Counted from the stretch's first letter, positions 23,996-37,680 are shown. The stretch is 64,000 nt of DNA from Fagopyrum homotropicum (GCA_033239125.1 BSWB01000002.1:7225001-7289000); one strand, 5' to 3'. Numbers and translations are program-made. The notes: generated by a model not told the origin, from the letters alone.

Positions 23996-24286
23996 TAGGT
24001 CCGGACCTAGACCAGACCGGAATAATATGGACCGAAAATGGACCAAATTATTCGTTCCACGTCCGGTTCAGGACCGAAAACTTGTGATATTTACAAAATT
24101 ACTGGACCGGACCGGAACAGTATAAACAAAATATTTTCGGTCTATTTTATTAATGTTTTTTTTAAAAAAAGTCCGGACCGGACCGGACCGATTGTGGACC
24201 GAATTGGTTGGACCGAAGACTGGACCTGTTGTTTTCGGTCCGGTCCGGTCCAAAAACGAGACCGAACCGAAAATTGCTCAGTCCTA
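23996..24286. mobile_element. hAT-like non-autonomous element rich in GGACCG motifs
   Basis: It starts TAGGTCCGG and ends CAGTCCTA, consistent with hAT ends (TAGG...CCTA). The interior is filled with direct and inverted GGACCGG/CCGGTCC words. Flanks are AAGGGTTCA on the left and AAGGGTCCA on the right, a near-duplication with one mismatch and a one-base ambiguity in the border. Frames on both strands read as arginine/glycine/proline-rich strings only because of the repeats. Confidence 0.6.
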
Positions 24287-24558
24287 AAGGGTCCATTTGA
24301 CATTTTGACAAGATTTTCACGAAGATTATTAATTTTAATAATCTCCCTAATAATCGATAATAGTGTCGGATGATGAAATTTTTGCTCAAATAAACCAAAA
24401 ATAAATTTAATCACAATGAATCCTCCAATAATTCTTTAAAATGGGCTTGTCAAATGCACTCGAAGTCTAAATTTGAGATGTGTACTTCAAAAACATAAAG
24501 TGCGTATGGGGAATCAGATTTATTAGTACTTTAAGCAATTATTAAAGGCCAAATTAAC

Positions 24559-24695
24559 TAGGGGCGGGAATAAATCCCGGTTAATTCCGTCCCGTCCCGA
24601 TCCCGGCGGGATTTGAAAAAAAAAATGTGTATCTCGTCCCGTCGTGAAAAATTTGTAGTTCGGGACGCGGAACGGAGACTTCTCATCCCGGTTAG

Positions 24696-24733
<38 letters not shown>

Positions 24734-25414
24734 TTTATATTTTTATAAATATTATATAGATAAATAATGTACGTAAATTATAATTTTTAGAAATATTTTT
24801 ATATTTTCAAAATTATTAGATCGATAATTTTTCATCGGTCATTCACTCATTCTTTAGGACTCATTTGGTTGGATCTAAAATAGTAGAGGTTCTGCTCTCC
24901 CTTTATTTAGTCCGTTCGCCGCCTTGCTCTGATCCGTTCCATCGTCGCCCTCGCTCTAGTTAGTTCCATCGCCCTTGTATTTATGGATTCCCACAATTGT
25001 AATCGATAGTTAAATAAATGTAATTTTTTGTAAATTATCTGTTGTTATTTTTTGAATGTGAATCGGTAAGACACTTTGATGTAACTTGAATTTGTTTTCA
25101 ATGTATTAACTATTAATGTAGGCGTCATGAATCGATGATTAGGTATCGAGTTTTTCCCCCCCCGATCATTTGTGTCTTTAAACATGAGAGAAAACAGGTA
25201 TACATAATGAATATAATCGGTGCATAATTTATACGGAATTCGTCCCGTTCCGTCCCGTCCCTTCCCACATGGGACAAGGCCCGCGCGGGAGTGCGGCGGG
25301 ACGAAGAAAAAAGTCATAAATCCCGTCCCGTCTCGTCCCACAAATAACTTGCGGGACGAGACGCGGGACGACCCTTATCCCGTCCCGTCCCGTCCCGTCC
25401 CATGCCCACCCCTA
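24559..25414. mobile_element. hAT non-autonomous element, 856 bp, perfect 8-bp target duplication
   Basis: The element starts TAGGGGCGGG and ends CCCACCCCTA. It is flanked by AAATTAAC on both sides (24551-24558 and 25415-25422). Subterminal arms carry many CCCGTCCCG repeats in opposite orientation, and a (TA)n tract lies at 24702-24728. The interior has no recognisable transposase. Confidence 0.9.
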
Positions 25415-25422
25415 AAATTAAC

Positions 25423-27314
25423 TAAGTAAACCTTTTTGAAATTTCTCTCTAATAACTAGACATGTGGTAGAAATATGTTTAATAGAATTACCCCTAATCA
25501 AACCCCTTACCTTCCAAATTTAATTTAATAAAAGTGGTAAAAATTAAAAAAAGTATGAACAAATTATTTCATCACATTATTAAATAGTTTAACTCTGAGT
25601 GTTTTGGCCTTTGGATAGTTTTCTTTGTTATCATTTGTTCGTTGAGTCCTTAATATTAGTTCATCTATTAGATTTAATTGTGTTCTCGATATATATCCCA
25701 TTATTTTCTTTTTGGAGAATTTTTTTCATAGTGTCTTTAAAGTTTGGATCTTTTCTCTTTATATTCACAAAATTTTAAATTATTTTTATTGTTTTCGTAA
25801 TTTAACTTATTTTTCTTTATTGTGTACCCCTACTTACTATATTTTACTAAATTTTTTATTTTAAAATATAAAAATAAATATTTAATGGGATCATAATTAA
25901 TTTTTTATATTTTCTTTGAATTAAAATAAATAAATTAAAATCATTTTGAGTTTTCATTTTAATAAAAAATTGAAAAATAATTTAAATTTACTTTTTATAT
26001 TTTCAAATTCAAAAAATATAAAATATAAAATATAAAAAAACTTCTATATTATTATTTAGTATTTTATAAAATTAATTAATTCAAAATTATAACCATCGTC
26101 ATAATTAGTTTTTAAACTTACCTTTTTATATTTTATTTTTAATAATAAATAGGTTTTAAGTCAAAATTAGTTTTAAATCTATTTTTTAAAAATTTTATTT
26201 TATAATAGAAGTTTTATTGAAATAACACTAAGTAATGGCATAGAAGAGCTTTTTATATTTTACATTTTTTGAAAATTTTAAAATATGAAAAATTAAATTT
26301 ATAAATTTTTTTTTATTAAAATAAAATTTAACTAATTTTTATTTATTTTAAAATTAAATAAAATACAGAAAGAAAAGGTTAATAAACTATTATTTATTTA
26401 TTTTCAAATCCAGTAAATTATTATTTCGAATTAAAATTGAAAAGGTAAAATTTAAACTTATTTTTAATATAATAAAAAATAAATTATTTTTTAAATAATA
26501 TAAAAATAAGGAAATAAATAATTTTATTAGAGTATAGAAAAATAACAAAAATAAAATTACATTATATTATCATTTCAAAAAAAAACTACGTAATGGTACA
26601 TAAGTGCTTTTTATATTTTATATTTTTGAACTTAAACATATAGAAAAGTAAATTTAAAACTTATTTTTATTAAAGTAAATACAGTAAAATCCTAAATTTT
26701 ATTTATATTTTGAACTCAAAAGTTAAAGTTTAAAACTAATTATGACCACATTAAATATACTTTTAAAAGTTTCTAAATAATATAATAGAAGATTTAGTAA
26801 AAAATATTAAGTATGGTACATAACGAAATGATCTAAACCACAAGGGAATTTTAGCTTTACACTAAACATCACATAATTGGTAATACAAATTTTATTAAAA
26901 TAAATACTAATGCTCTTTCGAATCGATTTAACTTTGACATCCAAGTAGCTCATGGATATTTTTCCCTACTACTCTTTCACGACTATTGGCTTATCATATA
27001 TTTTTTTACAAACACAATTACCATCTATAACCCGTGCCGGACACTAAAACTAAATTCTAAAAAATAATTGTGCTAGTTATCCTTGTGACGTAAAGATTTG
27101 ATCAATATCAGTTTTACAAGAGAAGCTCTAATCAATATCAGTTTTACAAGAGAAGCTCTATGTTAACTTAAATTTTTAATTAAAAAATTAGTAAAGCCTG
27201 TGTGATAATCACAAAAATATAACTTCTCAAATGATCTATTTTCTAACATAAATGTTCCAGGAGAAGCTCTATTGTAACTTCACTTTACTTTCCGCTATAT
27301 ATATATGAATCAAC
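25423..27314. other. Very AT-rich stretch with degenerate repeats
   Basis: This is the most AT-rich part of the window. A block containing TAATGG, then GCTTTTTATATTTTA, recurs near 26230 and 26590, with a shorter echo near 26810, suggesting worn tandem copies about 350 bases long. No gene was seen. Confidence 0.4.
27101..27160. repeat. Perfect 30-bp tandem duplication
   Basis: A 30-base unit beginning ATCAATATCAG and ending GAAGCTCTA occurs twice in direct contact without a mismatch. It probably arose by recent replication slippage. Confidence 0.95.
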
Positions 27315-28198
27315 TAAGGGTCCGTTTGGGAACCACGAGCTTATAATAGCTTAAGCTGAAGCTTAAACTTATTGTATCTGAGGCTGAAGCTGATTGAATA
27401 GCTGAAATAAGTATCTGACTGAATTAACTGATTTTTTTTTATAAGCTTGTTGATCGTTTGGGAATTACGAGCTTATCGAAGCTGATATAAATGTAAAATT
27501 ACCAAAAAAGACTTTCTTTTTAACATTAATTTGTAATGACTTTAAAAAATAAAAATTAGATTTTATTTGCATATTATTAAACGAATTGTGTACAACCAAA
27601 GTTGTAAGAAATATCCACCTTTGTTAACATTAAAAAAAAAAGTTATTAGTTTATATTTATAAAATGTACTTATCTTTTTTGGTAGTTATACACTCTTTTA
27701 TTTATTTATAAATATTCAATTTAATAGTTCACTTCCTGTTATTTGATTACAGTAGAAAAAATAAAATAAAATAAAATAAAATATATATAAATTGGAGTAA
27801 ATAAAAAATGGGGGGAAAATAACTAAAAGAGAACATATTGTGATTTCATATTTCATATAATGGATCCAAAAATGGATTGTAAATACCTTTGCTTTCAAAT
27901 GTTACATTCCGATGATTTTGTTTCTGGATAAGTTGCTCATGTGAGTGACCAAGTTTGCAATGATAAAACGCTACCCAAGTGCTCATAACTTCACTTGCAT
28001 AAAACTCAAATTTTTAGTACATTCACAAAACAATCCCTACTACAATATGAAGATGAGAATGCAAGTTGAGATATCTGGCTTGATGGAAAGAATGGAGGCC
28101 ACAAAGAAACAGTGGGTGTAGCTTCTTATTAATGTATGTTGCATGTAGTATTTAGTATTGCATTGTTTTCTTTTTGCCCAAAAATGGAATGGGCTATA

Positions 28199-30886
28199 TG
28201 TAACACCCCGAATTCTCAGAACTCGGAACGTTACTGGTTAGGACCTCACAATGGGTCCCGACCTCAGTTTGACAACAATATTACTATGATCTTGCAACAA
28301 GACACAATTAAGGAAAAACCGAAATTCATGAAATAGTATTTTTAAGGTAATGAATGCAACACAGACTAGCAGCCTAAAGTACCTAAACAAGGGAAAACGA
28401 ACAACTGTCTTGACCAAAGAAAGAATGACAAACACAACCCCAACCCCCACTCTAAGGAGTACGGAGACCCGGCTGACCACTACTTCCGGATCACTCAGCT
28501 GTTGGTCTAACCTGCGGTAAATCTAAAAACACAACAAGAGGAACCGTTAGCTAGTTATCTAAATATTAGAAGAATAATAGTAGCACACACACACACATAA
28601 AATATAAACACCCATCATTCTTTCAAACAAGTCCATTTTATTATCTTGAGTTAAGTTACTCTTTCACGCTAATGATTCTTATTTTGTGACACGAGGGATT
28701 CCCAAACCTCGCCTCCGCTCCCGTGTAACCATCAAGAATGGATCCGATGCATCTCACCTTGTACCTGCCTGGTCTGGGTATAGAGAACCTCCCAGTCTCT
28801 TGTCAGAGCTGGGCAGTGATGTCACGGCCCGTTATACATACACTTGGGCCTTAAACATAATAATAACGGTCGTCCTAGCAAGTTATTATTATTAAAACAC
28901 GCACATAGCACACACAACCACTATCACTCAACTAATATCCAGAAACTGGCTAAGTAAGTCGCAAGGACTTACTTGAGTCAAAACACACTCTAACACGTTT
29001 CAAACAGTCCGTATTCGTGGTAACTCAAACGCCTGTCAAATAAGGCATGTGTATCAAAATCGCATCTAGATGTCCAACCTCATATGAAGGAATTACGGAA
29101 AAAAAATCTCTCTTACGGTAAAAGGCCATTTTACCCTTAGTGTCAACATTCTCAAAGCTTATTCTTGAAATCTACTAATTTCTTTTAGAACTTATTTTTC
29201 CATGATTAATTTCCAACTCTACTTTTAGAGCCTAAATTCATATTCCGGCTCTACGGAAGAATTTAGTGCCACAATACAGGAGTTACACAAATCCTAGATT
29301 TTCATAAAGCAATCATTTTTAAGTTCGATTCGAGTTAAGATCTAAGATTTAGATTAAAAGTTTAAGGATTCCGGGAACACTCTCTAGTTCCTCTAATATA
29401 CCTATCGATCATAGGGGCAAGAGTTTCTCAAGAAGAACAACCATAATTTCCATATAACCTCTAAGGTTGAACTAGAAGCCAAAATCTATACTTAGTCAAA
29501 TATTTTTTTCCTGTTTAAAAACAGCTCAAGTGTTCCACTTTGGGACTCTATAAAACTTAATCCGACCGTTAACTTCCTCTCAAATTTTAATACATCAAAC
29601 TATATATATCCACCTACAACATATCGAAAATTGAACGGTGGATGATCATTCTAAGGTATCAAAATTCGTTCCAAAAGTCAGCAGTTCAAGACATCATTCC
29701 AGAAAATTAAAAGGGTACATTAGGTCCTAGGTTCGATACTCACCCCCAACTTAAATGGATAAATTGAAACTAAACAACCCATTAATCTATACCAAATACA
29801 ATCATCGATAGGAGCCCTTGTGAGGACTTACTAACAGCGGCTGCAGGGGTCCGGGTTTACAGTGATTGGGCATAGTAGACTCGTCCTGGACCGGGGCTCG
29901 TATGCTGGTTCGACTGCACTCACCACAGTGCACCACACGTCTTGGCTAGTCACTTCCGAATAGAGGATGTTGCAGTGCAACCTTGCTGCAGACGATGTAA
30001 ACAGCCGGCTCCTTGGCTCACCACTACTGCCTTCCGATGGTCGAAGAAAAGGTTCACTAGCTCTCCGCTGCGCTGTCCAGCAGGTCGTCCACGATAACGT
30101 CCTTGGGTGCAAGATCGTCTGCACCGTCCGCTGAGGGTCATCAACATATGTCCCAGGTCTCTGGGTCCAAAGCAGGAGAAATGGAGGAGCACTTACCGAC
30201 TACTGCAGTGGTGCTGCGCCAACCATCGAGGTAGGAAATGCACTGCCTAGTTCGTGTGGTCGAACCTCTGCGCTGAAGGCTTCCAGAGTCGCTGACTTGC
30301 CACGCTACAGGAGGGAGGAGTGTTGCTATCCTCTGGTCGTTGAAGCCGAAGGATTCCGGTACCGAAGAAGGCTTTCCGCCGGCTGTAGACACTCGGGACT
30401 TTGGGTGGTCGTTGATGCTGGCGTCGACCGTGCAGAAGGAGGTGGGGTATTAGTTTACCGAAGCGTGAGGTCTGGTGCGGTTGAGAGGGGGTTAACGAGA
30501 GAGCGTATCATCAGCAAGGTTAGGGAAAGAATTAGGTTTAGCTTATTTACGATTAAGGTGCTGATTAGGGTTTAGATTAACTTATAATATGGGTTGGGCC
30601 GACATGTAATCAGGTTGGGTATGTTGGGCCCAAAACTGGGCCTGCTCCTCAATTAAAACGAGAGGGCTGAAAGAATACTCGTTATTCGCCCGGAACCGTT
30701 AAAAGTACGGAATTAATTACGGGATTATTTACGGAATTATTTAAGTTATCATTTTATGTGAATCAATATCACATAAAATGATAGAATTTGATATCGTGTT
30801 CTTTTATTTAAAAGAATTTAGGTTGGCGGATCGGAATTCGGTTTGATCCGAATTTTAAACGAAGTTTAAAATTTTCGGGTATTACA
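28199..30886 (-). repeat. 3' LTR of element C (2688 bp)
   Basis: Read on the minus strand it runs from TGTAATACCC to GGGGTGTTACA. The polypurine tract (minus-strand TTTAAGGGGGCAC) abuts it at 30890-30903. It differs from the 5' LTR by roughly one or two bases per hundred by eye, so the insertion is fairly recent. A hairpin of the TATCATTTTATG type lies at 30747-30783 near the LTR start. Confidence 0.9.
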
Positions 30887-30889
30887 TCA

Positions 30890-30923
30890 GTGCCCCCTTA
30901 AAGGAAGTTTCGTCTCGAAACTT
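30890..30923 (-). promoter_or_regulatory. Element C polypurine tract and adjacent hairpin
   Basis: The plus strand shows the complement of the polypurine tract next to the LTR, then AAGTTTCG-TCT-CGAAACTT at 30905-30923, a perfect 8-bp stem. Elements A, B and D have the same structure in the same place. In LTR elements the purine tract primes plus-strand DNA synthesis. Confidence 0.75.
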
Positions 30924-31125
30924 AGAATTATTTCTTTAATCACACGTTTCCTTTGGTATCTGTTCTCTTCAAAATTTTTTTTTTTTTGTTTTCTAACACG
31001 CAACTACTCATACATCATAGTCACACGTATATCGCATAAAACGTAAACACCCAATCCAATATAAAAACATGAATGGTCAAACAACATAACATCCGAGTAC
31101 TAACTCGTCGATACAAGAGTAACCT

Positions 31126-31154
31126 CTAACCCCGCAAGGACTCGGGATAGCTAC
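31126..31154 (-). pseudogene. Last codons of element C pol
   Basis: The minus strand reads a few residues of the pol C-terminus (SYPES) to a TAG stop at 31126-31128. It continues the reading from 40453 on the far side of element A. The GCTAC at the junction is the target duplication made by A. Confidence 0.7.
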
Positions 31155-33288
31155 TGTAATAGATAGGATTTCCGAATTCTAATTAATGTTGATTAACTTA
31201 ATCGTTGATAGTAATTGACATACAACTCGCGAAGATTTCGCAAGTGATGAGTATGAGTCCCACCGTTATGTTCCTCGCGTAATTTTGGACGTTTGGGGAA
31301 ATTTTTACTTTTTCCCCCGGGTAATTATTTTTACCCTCCGGTGTTATTTGGAGCATTTGGGAGCTCCAATTAATAAAAATATAGTTGAGAGAAATGATCA
31401 GGACATCGGATATGTCCTAGATATGAAATAACATGGAGAGGCAAAACGGCCAAAAGAGTCGCTATTTCGTTTCTTAACGGCTAAGAAAGACGGCTTAGGA
31501 ATACACATTTTCCGATGCAGTTGTAGAATAATTATTCCTATAATATTCCAGATTTAATGTTCCAATCTCGAGAAGTTTGGAGAAAGAGGTTCGACCCGCC
31601 TTTGGATCGGTTAAAAGATAATTATCGACTTTGCTAAAGGATAATTATCGTCTTCACTATAAATAGCGGAAAACCCTTTATTAATTCATTTCCTTTCACG
31701 TTTTCTCGTAAAAGCTCTGATTTCTCTCAACCTTCAAACTCAGATCTACTCTCCGTTTCTAATCCGATTTCAATTCCGTTTGAGTTTCTGGATTCCTCTC
31801 TTCATTCTCTTCATATCGGTACCGAGTTTCTGCATTTCCGAGTATATGGAGGGCTGGTCGAGCATATATGTCACCAGGACGGTTCTGTCGCTCAGATTCC
31901 GGTGAATTTGATGTTGTCCATGCGTAGCCTGCGTTGCTGTGTTTTCGAATCTTCTTTTAGATCGTCAATCGGGTTAGTAACGAATAAGTTATGAATTTAT
32001 TCGTTTTCCGTACTGCGATTTGGCCTAAATTGACTTTAGGCTTGTCAAAATGGATAATTAGAAATTCCATTATGGTCGTTATATTATTCTGGTGATTATG
32101 GATAGTTTGTTTGATGAAATCTGATGACAGGTGGGTTTAGAAATTGCCTGCGGGCAAAACGTTATTCTGGCAAAATCTAATTAATTAATTAAAGGTTAAT
32201 TAATGAAATTAGGATTAAAATTGAGATTGAGGAATGTTGATTAGATACTACCTTGAGATTTGAGGAATTATGAGTTATGCTGAGATATTGAGGTTTAGTT
32301 GGTTGTGAGGCTCATAGATTGAGTATGATCCTTATGGATCCCTTTGGGTCTAGGTGTGACCCCTTTGATGAATAGAGGTTGATATATCTTTTTATTTCTT
32401 GTTATTAGGCAGTGTCCCTCTCGGGATTGGAGGTTGATCGTGGTTGTGATTGTACGAGGTTGAGGTAAGTCCGTAAGACTTACTTAGCTACCATCCCTAT
32501 ATTGGGTGTTTGCATGAGTGGTGTGTGCTTTATATGTTTGCTATGATAGCATGAGTTATCGTTTTTATCGACCTATGTTCTATTGACTGCCCCACTGCGT
32601 GGTTGTGATAACCTTTCCCTTTCATCCCGCCGTGAAGTCTGGGAGGTTCTTTGATGTCGGGCCAGACTGGTTTACAGGAAGGGCGCAATCCACTCCCATA
32701 GGGTACACGGATTGTGTGACTGATACTCGTACAGCTGGACATTGTACTCAGAGGCGGGGATGTATCGGTCCTCGTGTCACATACTTTCATCTATCTATAT
32801 ATATACGGTTTTTGAGTGAATGGTTATTATATAAAGATAATAAATGGGTAAATGTGTGATAGCATGCTGATGTGTTTATCTTTCATGATTGTGCTTGTGC
32901 TTATGCATTACCTCATATATGTGTGGTTAGCTAACGGTTTCATACCGTGTTGTAGATGTTTACAGGTTAGGCGCTACTGGGTGATCTGGCAGGGTGACAG
33001 GCCGATGACTCTCGTACATTAGGTGGTTGGTTTGGGGTTGTCGTGTTTCCCCTCCTGCGTGAGAATGATCTTTTGTACCTCCTATGTGAGGATGTCGTTT
33101 TATATACTCGGCTATGTTGTTGTTTACTTTGGGTCGTACAATTTATACTGTTTTATGTATTTGTTTTATATTTGTCAGTGCCATGTTGTAAGGTCCAGTG
33201 AACTTGTTGTCAGGCTAGGGTCAGGATCCATTGTGAGATCCTAGCCCAATGTACGACATCCCGAGTCTCGTGGATTCGGGGTGTTACA
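31155..33288 (+). repeat. 5' LTR of element A (2134 bp)
   Basis: It begins TGTAATAG and ends GGGGTGTTACA. The reading frames inside it recur in the 3' LTR only because the LTR is repeated. They show no domain. Confidence 0.93.
31617..31665 (+). promoter_or_regulatory. Core promoter in the 5' LTR of element A
   Basis: TATAAATA at 31658-31665 is a strong plant TATA box. Just upstream, the palindrome GATAATTATC occurs twice (31617-31626 and 31640-31649) and contains back-to-back GATAA motifs. The same arrangement is kept in the 3' LTR (TATA at 38820-38827). Transcription would start about 30 bases downstream. Confidence 0.65.
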
Positions 33289-33292
33289 GAGT

Positions 33293-33304
33293 TGGTATCA
33301 GAGC
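33293..33304 (+). other. Primer binding site of element A
   Basis: TGGTATCAGAGC, four bases after the LTR, is complementary to the 3' end of plant initiator-Met tRNA. Confidence 0.85.
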
Positions 33305-33329
33305 CCAGGTTGACAACAATGGCACTTGC

Positions 33330-36300
33330 TACCTGCAATGAGGTTTGATAGGTAAAATAAACAGAGCCCACATGGGATCTAACGTTTTCAAAGGTTTTGG
33401 TTTTAAGTGTGGTTTTGGGATAGAATGTACTAGAAGTCGTCATCTCTGCCATGGATCTCTGCAGCGTAGATATGTATATATATGTCTGTGTACTATGGAT
33501 TATGTGGATGTATTATATACATATCGATACCTATGGCATATATATAGCCTTATAAGATTAGGTGCGTATATCCTACAGATGACCCAGACTAGAGCAGTAT
33601 CTGTAGTTGGATGAGGTAGGGGTACACCCCCTCTTCCTCCAGTGGTGATAAGTTAGGGACCAGTTTCCGCTGTTGTTTCGCCTATGGCAGAGAACGAGTG
33701 TGAAGAGGCTGATCATTTCTCCATGAGTAGATCCGAGTTTCAAGAATATATATAACAAGTATATGAAGCGGTGATAGCGGGTAGATCCACACCGGATTTA
33801 CCAACAATTGTGAGATCAACTGAAGCTTCAGGATCCAGAAAGAAGCAATGGACTGAATCAGTTACTGGAGAAGCAAAGATGATGAATGGGGAACCAAGTC
33901 CGATATCAAGACAATCTAGTGATCCTTTGGCCATAAAGATGACTGGCAAGAAACTACAGTGTTTTAATTGCGTGGAAGTTGGGACACTGGCGAGCTGTGT
34001 GCCCAAAGGTGCCCATCATATGTTTTACATGTGGTAAAGCAGGACCTAGAGCGAAGTTTTGTCGACAGGGCAAGACATTGCTTTACAGGTTCCCTTCAAG
34101 AGTGAGATCATTCCAGGTGGACGACGAAGGTCGAGTTACCCTTCAGTTGCACAGGTTGCAAGGATGGGATGATTATGTTTCAGTTGTGGCTATCCAGATA
34201 ATTTGCGTTTTGTGTGCCCTTTGGCACTGATAGCTTGTTTCACTTGTGGTGAGCTAGGCCTTCTGGTCCTTTTCTATCAGCACAGTGGTGTTTCTTCCCA
34301 GCAAGACCTTCCTCTTTCCGATGCAGAAAGAGTGGAAGTGGAGGCTATAGTAATGACCTCAGTGATACCTGAGGAGCATGTATCTGACATTGAGTGATGA
34401 TATGTAGTGGAGCTACGAGTGTTAGTTGTTATAGGTACCATTCTCGTTAATGGTTTACCTGGTGGAGTTTTGCTTGTTGTGAGTGTTATGCACTTCATGT
34501 CTTTCGATGCATGCGTTAATGGTTGACTTTTTGTATATAGTAGAAGGTGGATTTTCCTTTACAAGATTACCTTTTTGGGTATGAGATACCCGTGAGATGC
34601 GTGTTTGTTCCCTTATTTCAGGGACCCGTGTATGGTTGTAGACTTCTTTGTCATGTCGTAGGTGCATGAGGAAGTCATTATGTGTATGGTTTGGATGAAT
34701 AGATATCATGTGGTGTTAGCTTTTAATAGTAAGACTATTATAGTCTTTACTGAGTTGTGTTAAATAGAGGTCTTCTGAGGTTAAGACCTTTAAAGAGGCA
34801 GGTTTGTCATCAGGACTGTACGAGCAGCGAGCTGATAGCACAGGGATGTGACGCCTTATAGTTTTATACCATGAAGGAGCGAGATAGTCCAACAATGGAA
34901 GGTATTCCAGTTGTTTATGAGTTTATAGACGTGTTACTGAACCGTCTAGTTGCCACCTCAGCGGAGTGTGGACATTGTTATCGAGTTGAAGTATGATACA
35001 AGATTGAATGGGAAAGCCACACTATATGGTGCTTGTTGAGATATTGTACTGATAACTTGAAAAGTTTACTGAAACGGGTTACCCTAGTGGGTTCCATGTT
35101 CCGTATTGACGACCTGACGAGTTAACTTCAAGAAGCAATTGTGTTTTCGGGATTCCTTTATGCTCAAGATATCCCTAGTCATGGATGAGAGAGCAGCATG
35201 TGTATGAGATAGCATCCCATACCCGTTATGGACACTACGAGTTTGTAGTGATGTCATTTGGGTTGACGAATGTTTTAGTAGTTTTTATGGAGTTGATGAA
35301 TAGTATCTTCATCGACTTCCTTGATTAGTTGGTGGTGGACTCCATGGATGACATGTCGGTATACTCTCATAGTAGAGAATAGTAGACCGATCGTCTGAGG
35401 ACCGTTCTACAGATTTCGAGAGATAGAGGGTTGTATGCTACGCTCTCTAAGTGTAAGTTGAGATGCCAGTGGTAGCCTTTTTAGGCCATGTTGTCTCCAC
35501 TAGTGGGATCATGGTTGACCTGGCGAGAATTAAGTATGTTGTAACATGGGAGATACTAATGAACATTAAGGAATACGTAGTTTTCTCGGCTCAGCCGATT
35601 GCTACCAATGCTTTGAAGAAGGATTTTATATGATTACGTATTCATTTGCGAGTCTTTTGAGAAGACCACCATAACTACGTGATGAGAGCAGTGTGTCTAA
35701 GTTCTGAAGAGTTGAGGAGGCATTTGACCTCTCCTTCCATTCTGTTTTAGTGAGGAGATTTTTGGGATCCCGTGATTTACGGTGATACATCCCAGCTAAG
35801 TTTGAGATGTGTTTTACTACAAAGGAGTAGGGTTATTGATATGTGTGTTTACAGCTGAGAACGTATGATGAGAACTACCCGACTCATGATTTAGAGTTAG
35901 TAGTGGTAGTTCAAGCCTTTAAGTTTTGAAGACCTTACCGGTGTGATCTTCATGTCAGATTTCTATAGATCATCGAAATCTGAAGTATATTTTATGCAAC
36001 AGGGGTTGAATAACCGCCAATGTTAAGAGCTTAAGTTGATCAAGCTTTGACTTGAAGATTCCATATCATTAAGAGAAGTTGAACGTTTTCGCCGATAACT
36101 TGAATGGAAAGACGCTCCAAGAGAAGATGATTGTGAGACTGATAGTTCAGCCTCAGCTTCATAGAGATCTAGCTTGGCTAGAGTTGGACAATCAGTTCCT
36201 TGATGAGGATACCCAGTTATACCTCAGAGGTTCTAACTGGTCCGTTGGATGAGGTCCAATAGAAGCAGGAGACTTGCCCGGTCTTGACAAGGTTTAGAGC

Positions 36301-37680
36301 AAGGATGTCTCGTACTGAGGCACCATAGTTTTCCATGGGAGTAGATGGATTGATGAAGAGTCATGACCGCTTTTGTGTATCTGCTGATGCAGATGGAGAC
36401 AGAGAATATTACGATATACCCATTGTACGCCTTATTCAGTACATTCAGGTACGAGTAAGATGTACCACGAGATGAGAAGATTATATTATATGAAGCCGAT
36501 ATAACCAGATTTGTGATATAGTGTGTGACATGCCAGCAGGTTCAGATAGAGTATTTCCGATCTAGAGATAAGCCCCACCCACTACTAGTGTAGTAGTAGA
36601 ATTTGGGAGGACATTTTTATGGACTTTATTATGGGATTGTGACCCAGTAGAAGATTGATGTTATTTGGATTGTTGGTAACAAATTAATAAAACCGGCACG
36701 TTTCATTTCTATCAGAAGGACGTGGCAAGTGAATGAATTGGCTGAGGAGTACACTAGACAGATAGTGAGACTCCATGGTATACCGAGAACGATCATTTCT
36801 GATCGAGATGGATGTTTTTACTTTGAGATTTTAGTCAGCAGATTCAGACTGCTTTGGGGACGAGTCTGTACCTCATGACTACACTTCACCCCCTGATAGA
36901 TGGTCAGTTAGAGAGGATCATCTAGATCTTAAAGATCTATTATAAGTTGTAAGTCGAATGGGAAACGTGGATGGTTATATTACCTTCCATTAATGAGTTT
37001 ATTATATAACAATGAAGGACGTGCATCTTTCTGGGATGGCCCTATGAGGCAATATATATAGACATAGATGTCGTATATCCTTATGCTAGAAGTGATCTAG
37101 CAGTAGTAGTAGAAATAACACATGACCAGACTCAGGATTTTATAGTTCAAGTAACGATGATTAAAGGAAGAGTGTTGGCTCTACATAGTCGCCAGATTGT
37201 CTCTGTAGACAAGAGGTGTTAACCTCTAAAGTTCAAGTGAGAGTTCATGTCCGGCTGGAGGTATCTCAGCTGTGAGACGTTTGTTGTGTATTATGAAAAG
37301 GGGAACTGAGTTTCCAATATGTCGGTTACTTGAGATCTTGATCAGTTTTGTGAAGGTAACATGATGTTTAGCTTTCACTCTGAAGTTGGTGGATGTTCAC
37401 CCAGTGTTCATGTGTCTCAACTGAGGAAGTATATACCAGGTTGGAAACACTTTGTTAGTTATAATGATCTAGTGGTTAAGTTGAACCACATCGTTGTTGA
37501 GCATCTGATTACATTCTTGGAATAAGATATGAAACGCTTGCATTTGAAAGACATTCCCATATTGAGGATATTATGGTCGAGATGAAGACTTGAAGAGGCT
37601 ATGTGAGAGACTGAGGATAGTGTCCTGAGGAACTATCCAGAGTATATGTTGGGACAGACGCATTTGTGGGAGCACGAGTA
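33330..37680 (+). pseudogene. Decayed gag-pol of element A
   Basis: Remnants appear in the same order as in element B but in changing frames. Two CCHC-like knuckles lie at 33961-34072 (CFNCVEVG, then CFTCGKAG, with several cysteines or histidines lost). RT-like sequence lies at about 35215-35420, where the catalytic aspartate pair is no longer readable. An integrase-like part lies at about 36480-36920 and a chromodomain-like tail at about 37430-37660. Almost every line has stops. It cannot encode a working polyprotein. The decay is far heavier than that of its own LTRs. Confidence 0.8.

Noticed and set aside
23791..24414. Overlapping frames rich in Arg, Gly, Pro and Thr
   Set aside because: They arise from GGACCG/CCGGTCC repeats of a hAT-like element and read similarly on both strands.
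30141..30575. Frames of 80-92 residues in the element C LTR (also at 55823-56257)
   Set aside because: Both strands are open at once and no domain is visible. This is explained by the locally GC-rich LTR sequence.
32530..32859. 86-residue frames on both strands of the element A LTR (repeated at 39691-40020)
   Set aside because: LTR copies, overlapping on opposite strands, with no protein features.
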